Positions 56,538 to 64,000 of a stretch of 64,000 bases of DNA are shown here, piece by piece (the stretch's first letter is position 1; every line of letters begins with the position of its first letter). The notes below the pieces were generated by a model. The model made no database searches and was not told where the DNA came from. It saw nothing but the letters and a program-made list of their open reading frames with translations. Origin of the DNA: an uncultured bacterium (GTDB lineage Bacteria; Patescibacteriota; Gracilibacteria; Absconditabacterales; Absconditicoccaceae). The position numbers and the translations under genes were made by a program. The stretch spans positions 1 through 64,000 of the forward strand of contig CALMTC010000011.1 of NCBI GenBank assembly GCA_937872535.1, in the 5' to 3' direction.

Positions 56538-56551
56538 CAAACAGAGTAAAA
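56538..56551 (-). promoter_or_regulatory. U-rich leader element before the pilin operon
   Basis: Reading leftward TTTTACTCTGTTTG, 8 nt before ATG 56529. Upstream lies TTGACA (56599-56604) with TATAAA at 14 bp or TAAACT at 16 bp. Confidence 0.45.
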
Positions 56552-56651
56552 TCTTTAAAATCTTGAATCTATAAACAGTTTATACAGGAATTTTTTTTTG
56601 TCAAATTTCTACAACTTCTATTTGTATTATCATCAAAAAAAATTATATAGC

Positions 56652-56666
56652 AGCTAAGTCTTAGCT
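56652..56666. promoter_or_regulatory. Palindromic operator-like site
   Basis: AGCTAAG-T-CTTAGCT, 7-bp half-sites around one base, 43 bp before the RRM gene and between two divergent units. Possible repressor site or RNA hairpin. Confidence 0.4.
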
Positions 56667-56708
56667 ATTAATAAGGTAGAGAAAGACTTTTTACAATTTT
56701 TTTTCAAA

Positions 56709-57218
56709 ATGACAAACAGTGTAAAATTATTCGTAAAAAATTTAGAGTGGCATGTATCAGACGAATCACTCAAAGACTTTTTTGCTCAGTACTGAGAAGT
56801 TATCTCTGTAAACATCCCTAGACCAGGAGGAAGAAGTAAAGGTTTTGGTTTCGTAGAATTTGCATCAGCAGAAGCTGCAAACAAAGCATTTAGTGAAGCA
56901 AACGGAGTTGAACTTGAAGGTAGAGCACTCTCAATCCAAGAGTACGAAGAAAGAGAACCACAAGAAAGACAAATTGATCCTAAAAAGCTTTTCATAAAAA
57001 ACCTAGATCGAAACACTACAGAAGAAGAGCTATCAGATTTCTTTGGACAATATGGGAAAGTAGTATCAGCAAGCATCCCTCAGTTCGAAAACAAAAGTAA
57101 AGGCTTTGGTTTTGTAGAATTTGAATCAGAATCAGATACACAAAACGCTCTCGAAAAAAGTAAAAGCCAAGAAATCAAAGGTAGAAAAATCTTTGTCTAC
57201 CCATACTCTCAGAAATAA
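56709..57218 (+). CDS. RNA-binding protein with two RRM domains
   Basis: A 169-residue protein made of two RNA recognition motifs. RRM1: RNP2 LFVKNL (residues about 7-12), RNP1 SKGFGFVEF (about 44-52). RRM2: RNP2 LFIKNL (about 95), RNP1 SKGFGFVEF (about 134). The two halves are clear duplicates, joined by an acidic linker EEREPQERQ. Bacterial RRM proteins usually carry one RRM and about 90 residues, so a tandem is less common. It may bind U-rich leaders or cold-shock messages; that is speculation. One TGA only. Confidence 0.93.
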
Positions 57219-57224
57219 AACAAA

Positions 57225-57251
57225 AAACTGCTCATCAAGGGCAGTTTTTTT
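57225..57251 (+). terminator. Terminator of the RRM gene
   Basis: AAACTGC (57225-57231) pairs with GCAGTTT (57241-57247) over a 9-nt loop, followed by T residues. Confidence 0.8.
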
Positions 57252-57252
57252 A

Positions 57253-57280
57253 TTGATTCTAAAGATAAACTCCCTATACT
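57253..57280 (+). promoter_or_regulatory. Promoter of prmC
   Basis: TTGATT (57253-57258) and TATACT (57275-57280), spacer 16 bp. Confidence 0.55.
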
Positions 57281-57295
57281 AAACAACAGAAAAAG

Positions 57296-57308
57296 TTTTT
57301 ATTCTGCC
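57296..57308 (+). promoter_or_regulatory. U-rich leader element before prmC
   Basis: TTTTTATTCTGCC lies 15 nt after the -10 box and 6 nt before ATG 57315. Confidence 0.5.
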
Positions 57309-57314
57309 AAAAAA

Positions 57315-58175
57315 ATGACAATAGAACAACTACTAAGAAGAAGAGATTTAGAAAATAAAAAAATTTTGGAAAAACTAATTTGCCATTACCAAAAATTTTC
57401 CAGAGAAGAAATTTTTTTAAAATCAGAAGAAATAATTTTTCCTGAAATAATTGAAAAAATAGAAAGAGATTATCGATCATACCAAAAAGATAAAAAACCA
57501 CTAGAATATATTTTATGATTTGTAGAATTTTCTGGGCTTAAATTTAAAGTTTCTCCTGCCACACTAATACCTCGTCCAGAAACAGAATATATGTTGGAAG
57601 CAGTAAAAGAACATTTAGAAAAATCATGAAATTGAGAAAAAAGAGTTCTTTTAGATATTGGTACTGGTTGCGGAGTTTTAGGCCTATCAACCTATAAAAG
57701 ATTTCAAGAAATTTTTTCTGAAGCATATTTAAGCGATATTTTTGAAAATGCCCTCGAAATAGCAAAAGAAAATAAACAATATTATTTCCCTGAAGAAAAC
57801 CAAAAAATAAATATTGTAAAATCAAATTTATGTGAATTTATAGTAAAAAAACCAGAAATCACAAAAAATAAAAAAGTTATTTTAATTGCAAACCTCCCCT
57901 ACATCCCAGAAGAAACTTTCGAAAACAATGTGGAAGAAAATGTAAAAAAACGAGAACCAAAACCAGCTTTTGTATGATGAGACGACGGTCTAGATTATTA
58001 CCGCCAAATGTTTGATCAAATACTATCATTAGAAGAAAAACCAGAATCTTTAGATTGTTTTCTAGAAATGATGACTCGACAACGAGAAATACTCCAAAAA
58101 GAATACCCACAGTTCCATTACTCTCTCCAAAAAACATTCCACTTCAACATCATCATACTTTCTGCATCTCTCTAA
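57315..58175 (+). CDS. prmC: Release factor glutamine methyltransferase
   Basis: Methylates the GGQ glutamine of peptide chain release factors. 286 aa (family about 280). Helical N-terminal domain, hinge KPLEYILGFVEFSGLKFKV, TLIPRPETEYM, SAM motif LLDIGTGCGVLGLS, and the catalytic NLPYIPEE, where Leu replaces the second residue of the usual NPPY. Because TGA is glycine here, UGA termination must not occur and only RF1-type release is expected; the substrate would then be RF1. The NLPY variant is also seen in related Mycoplasma-like enzymes only by memory. Confidence 0.88.
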
Positions 58176-58201
58176 AGGTATTCTCATTATAATCGACAAA
58201 A

Positions 58202-58235
58202 AAACTCTCAAGCCCTAGAGCAAGAGAGTTTTTTC
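58202..58235 (+). terminator. Terminator of prmC
   Basis: AACTCTC (58203-58209) pairs with GAGAGTT (58224-58230), followed by T residues. Confidence 0.75.
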
Positions 58236-58244
58236 TATTTCGTT

Positions 58245-58299
58245 CCCTGAGCCTGTCTATCGCAGACAAGTTTACCAATCATGGTTGGCCTGTCGAAGG
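58245..58299. repeat. Dispersed repeat interrupted by a 30-bp insertion
   Basis: The motif intact at 6160-6178 is split here: its left part ends GCCTGTC (58251-58257), then 30 bp follow, then GCCTGTC again (58288-58294) and GAAGG. The 7-bp direct repeat looks like a target duplication. The insert carries two tiny hairpins (TGTCTATCGCAGACA and ACCA/TGGT). Confidence 0.6.
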
Positions 58300-58345
58300 A
58301 AAAGGGAGATCGAAGAGAAGTTCTGAAAACAGTATCGTATAGTTA

Positions 58346-61300
58346 CTATTTAAGCTTAAAGACTACAAGCTGACTACCTCACCCAAGACTTTGTGACAAG
58401 AATTGTTGTAAGAACTGTTGAAATCTAGCTTTATTATCTTGAACTGGAGAACTCATCATATCATAAAGATTAAGATACTGAATCATGATAAATCTTTCAT
58501 CTTCAGTCATCGTATCAAGCTGAGCAAAAAGCGTAGGCTGTTTTCTATCTGTGAAGAACTGTGCAGCAGCAGACTGTAGTTTAGCTTCATCAATTACTTT
58601 ACCATACACATCAGCTATATCACCAATAGCTTTACCATCCTGCATTCTATAAGAAAAAATACTAGCAATACGATTCACAAGATCTTGAGATTGAGCAAAG
58701 AACCTAGCAACCGACATTTGAGCTCTTACCAAGACAGTTTCATCAGGAGAAAGCCCAGGAAAGAAAGAAGCAAATTCATCATCACTTAAGCTAAAAGCAT
58801 ACTTAGCACCAATATTATTTGTAGAAAATAATTCTATATAACCATCTTGAACCAATTTAACCAAAATAGTCATAGCACCATTATCTTCAATACGACTAGT
58901 AACAGGATTTATCTTAGCAAAGAATCTATTAAATAAAGTCTCATTACCACCTCACATAACCACAGTTCAAATATTCGGATCAATAACTAAATATTTCAAA
59001 TTCTGATCTTTGAGTCTTAAGTAAGTTTTACAAGTATTATTGTCTGAAGCCTGCTCCCAAAACCAATGAAGCATTCAATCTTGTTTAAGTTTCTTTTGAT
59101 TTTTCAAGAAATATTGAAGATATGTTCCAGCAATAAGTACACCATCAGTATCCTTTCTATCTTGAGTCTCTTTAATAATTTTATTATAGTGAGGAAATTG
59201 AAGATCAAAAACATCTTTTGAGGTAAAAAGATGATCTACCACTTGTTGAGGTTGGTAAGAACTTCCACTACTAAAAACAGTTTTATATCACTGATTCATT
59301 CTATACCAAACAAAAGGTCAACTACCTCACTGAGAAGCTATTCTAAAAAGATTCAAAGAAAGTTGAACAAAACACCAAAAAAGAAAAACAGCAAGCAGAG
59401 AATAATAAGCAAGCCTTTCATAAGAACTAGAATCTTTTGCTTTCAAATCTAATCAAAGATAATAGAAAAACATCAAAACAGCCAAAATAGTCCAGACAAT
59501 CATTCAAATACCATACCAAACAATTCCTCATCAAATAATCCACCAAATAATCCAACCAGCAAAAGCAACACCAGCTACTCAAACAAGTTCACGATGTTTT
59601 TGAAGAATTCCATAAATAAGACCTAAAACCACAAAAAACATACCAAACAACCAAACAAATCAAATATCAGTATAATAACTACTTAAATTTTGAAGAGATC
59701 GATTGAAAGTTACATTAAATGGAACCAAAAGTTTATAGGGAACAAAAACAGTATCAGCAGTCACTCTTACAGCATTTTCAGCAATAAAATCATTCAAAGC
59801 TTTAATCTGATCACGCATCTGTAAAATAAATTCTTCTGAAGCTTTACCAGTAAACAAATTTATTTTTTCATCACTAAGAGCAGTTTTTAAAATATCATAT
59901 CCTGATGAATTTTTATTCAATTGTGGCAAAAGAGTCGTCAAAACATTCTTATCAAAGTTATTAACTGCTCCAATATTTTCACAAAGCAACTGAGCAGAAC
60001 TATCAAAAGAATAACATCATTGCATAAAGAAAACTGATCGCCAGACATTTTTAAATTCTTTTTGACCATAACCAATATATCTTCCAACATCTTCATAAGT
60101 TCCATTTCAAACTGCAGTTCTCAAACCAGTATATAAAGAACCCGTTCATCCCTTTAAAGATTCCAAAGAACATGAAACCAAAGCATCATCAGCAACAACA
60201 GGAGAAATATGTCAAACATCAAGAACTACATTATTTGCAACCAACAAAATAGGTTTTCTCTGAGATACAGTACTACCCAAAAGAATATTTTTCAAAAGTG
60301 TTGACGGAGAAAAATCACCCTTAAGATAAGCATTATAAAGTACTTGCGGTCCCTTAAAAGCCAAAAGTGAAAGAAAAACAACACTCACCCAAATAAGAAG
60401 AAGTTTAATATAATAAAGCTTTTTCTTAAAAGATCAAAGAAAAACACCAGCTATCGTCGAAAGAAATCAAAGTCCCAAGAAAAGTTTTCACTCATTTGGG
60501 GTAACAAAATCTCTTGCTGTTAAAACTTGAAACACACTAACAATTCAAAGTGCAATCAAAGCTCATCACACCAAAACAAAACCTCAAAGAAAGAAATATG
60601 AAAGTAATAGACCGAAATTCATAACATCTAGAAAAGCTGTTTGTTTAGCTAATGCTGCTGCTGCAAAAATCACTGCAGAAATAATAATATATTTTATCCC
60701 ATCCTGTTGAAAAGAAAGATCAGTTTGGTTATTTTTCAAAGAATTTAAAGCAAAAAACCCTGAAAACATTCAAAGAATAGAAAGAGAAAGAACACCAAGA
60801 TCAGTTTTATTATCAATAAAAAGCAAAAAAGCTCACATTCAGCTAGTCAACCAAAGAAGAATCAAAAACCAGCCTAGATAAAAGAAAACATCCTTAAGCA
60901 TAGCAAGATAATCTTTTGGTTCTCAAGATTCTATTTGCAAATCTTCTTTCCCACCGACCACAAATCTCAAAACCTCATTAACTAAACCAAGTCAAAAAAT
61001 AAGAACAAAAAGTCAACTTAAAAAATTCATCTGTACAGCAACTGTATCTGGCGATATCCAAAACCAAGACTTCAAAGGTTGCATCAAACTAAACCAATAG
61101 GCAATATAAGCATACCAAAGTGGTACAGATTGAGCTCATTCAGACCAAAGCACTCAATGATTCTCAGACCATATTTTTGGCATATACATATAAGCATGAT
61201 TAGCATCCCAAGCCGTTGGATAAGGTATATAAGCCAAATTAAAACCATAATAATAATAGACAAAACTCAAAACCACAAGCAACAAAAGAGAAAAGCTAAA

Positions 61301-61951
61301 GAAACTCATAGAAGAAAGATTTTTCCCATTCACCAGAGTTAAAGTTTTTATAGTTTGAAATTTATCAAGGACAATATGAGAATAAAGCAAAAGATTTTCT
61401 TTTTGAAGAAAAGCAAGTCACACAAAAGCAATAACAATCAACCAAGAAACCAAAGGATAAAAAAGTTGAGTAAGGAGCAAGAAATAAACTACGAGCATAA
61501 AAAGAACAATCCCAAGACCTAAAGAAAGAAGACCTGTCTCAAAAGTTACACGAGTAAGTTTAAGAACTTTTTGTAAAACAAAAGATCCGAGAGAAAGTAC
61601 TCCAATGAGAAAAACAACCCCCAGAGCAAAAATAAAAAAGCTATTCAACGCAAACATAATAAGTCCAGATCCAATAAGTTGGTCCTTAATAGCAATCCAG
61701 CTCAAGCCAAATAATAAAATTCAAGAATAAATAGCCAATGCAAAATAATCTAAACGAATTTTCTTACTAAAAAGAAGATAGCTTGTTGGTATAAAAGCAG
61801 CCACTAAAACCATTAAAAGAGTTGACCAATTAGTTCCATCAGCAAACATAGTATTATAGTAAGTATGATTTGCCATAAAAGCACTAAAAGTCTCAAAACC
61901 AAACAACACTAGAAAAACCAAACTGATACCAAGAAAAATCTTTTGTTTCAT
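58346..61951 (-). CDS. Large polytopic membrane protein, possibly GT-C glycosyltransferase-like
   Basis: A 1,201-residue membrane protein. More than a dozen hydrophobic segments occupy the N-terminal half and a further group lies near residues 760-870. The first large loop after TM segments contains IPYPTAWDANHAYMYMPKIW, reminiscent of the acidic catalytic loop of GT-C glycosyltransferases (WDANHAYMYMP). A long extracytoplasmic region (residues about 550-760) and a soluble helical C terminus follow. 40 bp after secD in the same direction, so a cell-envelope function is reasonable. No signature is strong enough to name it. Confidence 0.72.
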
Positions 61952-61991
61952 CTAAAAAAATAATAGTATAAAAACTTAAAGTTATAATGAC

Positions 61992-64000
61992 TTATTTTTT
62001 TCCTTTATCAGTGAAAAAGAAATGCAAAAGCTCAACTGTCACTGGGACATTAAGAAGAAGAATCATAAACATATTAACAAGCATCATAGCACCAAAACCT
62101 TTAAATACATTAGTTCCCATAGAAAAAAGCAAGAAAGCTATCAAACCACTACTTAAATTACCATCTCTAATAGCAGACCAACTTCTCTGATATCCCAAAT
62201 CAATAGCTTGTGAAAAAGTTTTTCCTGATTGTTTCTCTTCAAGAACTCTTTCAAAAATAAGAATATTTGCATCTACTGCCATACCCAAAGTAAGAATTAT
62301 AGCTGCGATTCCACTAAGAGATAAAGCATAATCTGTAATTTTGACTACTGCAAACAAAACAATAACAAAGATCAAAAGAGTAAACAAACCAACAAGAGCT
62401 TTCTTTAAACCATACATCAACCAGAGCATAAAGAAAATCAAAACAAATCCAACAGCACCAGCAATTAAAGCTCATTGAATAGCATATTCTCAAAGACTAG
62501 GAGAAATTTTTTCCTCATTAGCAACAATTAATTTTACTGGCATCGCTCATTCATTGAGAGAAGTAATAAGTTCTTTAGCTGTTTCTACAGTAAAACCTCA
62601 TTCAATTTGAGCTGTTCATCAACAAATTTTATCATTAATTTTTGGGGCAGTTTGTAAATTTCATCATACAAAAATAGCCATCTGCTTACCAATATTTTCA
62701 GCTGTAATATTACAGAAAATTTCTTTTCCTTTATCATTAAAACTAATTTCTACAACTGGTCTACCAAGTTGAGATTGATTAATTGAAGCAAACTTAAAGA
62801 AAGCTCCATTTAAAATCTCTGAAGTAGCGCTATCTTTAGCACTTACCCAGCTATTTTTATTTCTCACAAACACCTCTTCAAAAGAATAAAGTGTCTCAAA
62901 TTGGATAGCATCCTGAAATTTTACATATTGAGGTTGAGAAACAGCATCAATAACTGCAATATCATAAAGTTTTTGGTCAGCTGCTTTTGCGGCACTTATT
63001 TTCAAAACATAATACCCATCAAACTGATCAAATAAATTAACACCAACTGAAAGTTTTTTATCTGCTCCAATATAACCCAAAATAGTTTGTTCATCTTGCC
63101 ATCACTGAACTACATTCAAAGAAGAATCTACAGAAACATTTTTTTCAAGACTTGCTTTCATTTCAAGAGCTTTTTGTTCTGCAAGAGCAAGATCTTGAGC
63201 AATTTCAGATTGATTTTTACCAATCATCTGAGGTTTTTGTATTTTATAGAGCTGTACATTATAAGCTTGTTGACCAGAAAAAATCAACCCATTATTATAA
63301 GTTAAACTTCTAGCACTTGGATTATAAAGATATTCTCAAACCTTTATAGAAGATTGTTGAGATTGAGAAGCATCTCTCACAGTAAGATTTTGAGCCAAAG
63401 CAGCATTTTTAAAGCGTTCCTTAGAAAGTGTAGTAACAGATTTCTTAGTCACTCAAAGAGATTTAACCACTAAGTATCCTTCAAGATTTTCAGTCACAGT
63501 AGCACCTGAAGCATCTACAGAAGAAACTTGATGATATAATCAAGCCAATACTCTATCTAAAACTTGACCAGATGAAAGATTTTGTAAAACAGTAAGATTT
63601 TTTGCGTAAATAGCTGGCAATTCAGAAAGAGTCACCTGAGAATAATTATTATAATAGACATCATCAGACCCTCTACCTTCAGTAAGAGACTGAAATTGCT
63701 GAGGATTTTTAGTCACTGAAACCAAAAAGTTATCAGCCAAAGATCTTCTCTTAGCCAAAAGCTCTGGAGTCGGTTCTTGCTCATTAGCAAGTTTAAATTC
63801 AAGCTCAACAGTTTTTCAAATAGTTTTTTTAGCCTCCTCTATGTCTTTAAGTCATCAAATTTCAACAATCACATAATCCTCACCATTTATATACTGGACA
63901 AAAGAATTATAATCGCTTACTCCAAGAGCAGAAATTCTAGAATCAATATTTTTCAAAATAATATCCAAAATTCTTTTTCTGACTTGATTATACTCAGTAA
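61992..64000 (-). CDS. secD: Protein translocase subunit SecD, N terminus outside the window
   Basis: Membrane subunit that assists Sec-dependent export. The C-terminal membrane part has the SecD motifs GALIAGAVGFVLIFFMLW, TLGMAVDANILIFERVLEE and RSWSAIRDGNLSSGLIA. The P1 domain is visible as RISALGVSDYNSF, VEIGGLKDIEEAKKTIGKT at the N side and SATSEILNGAFFKFA at the C side, but about 300 residues separate the two, far more than normal. 669 residues are visible, longer than most complete SecD proteins. SecF is not next to it. Incomplete at the window edge, not truncated by mutation. Confidence 0.92.

Overview
The window reads correctly only if TGA is a sense codon for glycine (translation table 25). 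Under the standard code almost every long gene is cut at TGA. With TGA read as Gly the pieces join in a single frame, and TGA falls on invariant glycines such as the Walker A loops of two ABC exporters and the P-loop of MurC. Together with the AT-rich sequence, this points to a candidate-phyla-radiation bacterium of the Absconditabacteria (SR1) or Gracilibacteria. The AMP phosphorylase / ribose-1,5-bisphosphate isomerase genes beside a lower-glycolysis cluster favour Absconditabacteria; that placement is inference. I support 45 protein genes (secD is cut by the right edge) and one tRNA-Ser(GGA). I saw no rRNA, insertion sequence or CRISPR array.

Layout. 0-20 kb: RNase J, a small methyltransferase, an ABC exporter, a YqeY-like protein, a VirB2-like pilin with three exact 33-bp repeats, a DUF3800 protein, MurC, a THUMP RNA methyltransferase, a second ABC exporter, AsnS, a GH3-family adenylating enzyme, two paralogous secreted proteins (one expanded by four adhesin-like repeats) and a RuvX-like protein. 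19.7-38.4 kb: one leftward operon of five secreted proteins behind a single clear promoter, led by a giant protein of about 4,241 residues. 38.6-41.9 kb: two overlapping MscS genes, recA and a small lipoprotein.

42-54.5 kb is the metabolic core: short pyruvate kinase, phosphoglycerate mutase, ribose-1,5-bisphosphate isomerase, two AMP phosphorylase paralogues (the first apparently without catalytic residues), then a leftward operon tpiA-gap-pgk-transporter-2-hydroxyacid dehydrogenase, a HAD hydrolase and a class II aldolase. Together these suggest that AMP ribose and triose phosphates flow to 3-phosphoglycerate, pyruvate and probably D-lactate. RuBisCO and enolase are not in the window. 54.7-64 kb: tRNA-Ser, a small type IV secretion-like operon, a two-RRM RNA-binding protein, PrmC, a 1,201-residue membrane protein and SecD.

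Two regulatory patterns recur. Recognisable promoters have TTGACA/TTGCAA-like -35 and TATAAT-like -10 boxes separated by exactly 16 bp in 16 of the 17 examples listed. Many genes also carry, between promoter and start codon, a U-rich tract ending in UCUG(G) in place of a Shine-Dalgarno sequence. The most unusual items are the giant secreted-protein operon, the degenerate AMP phosphorylase paralogue and this leader element.
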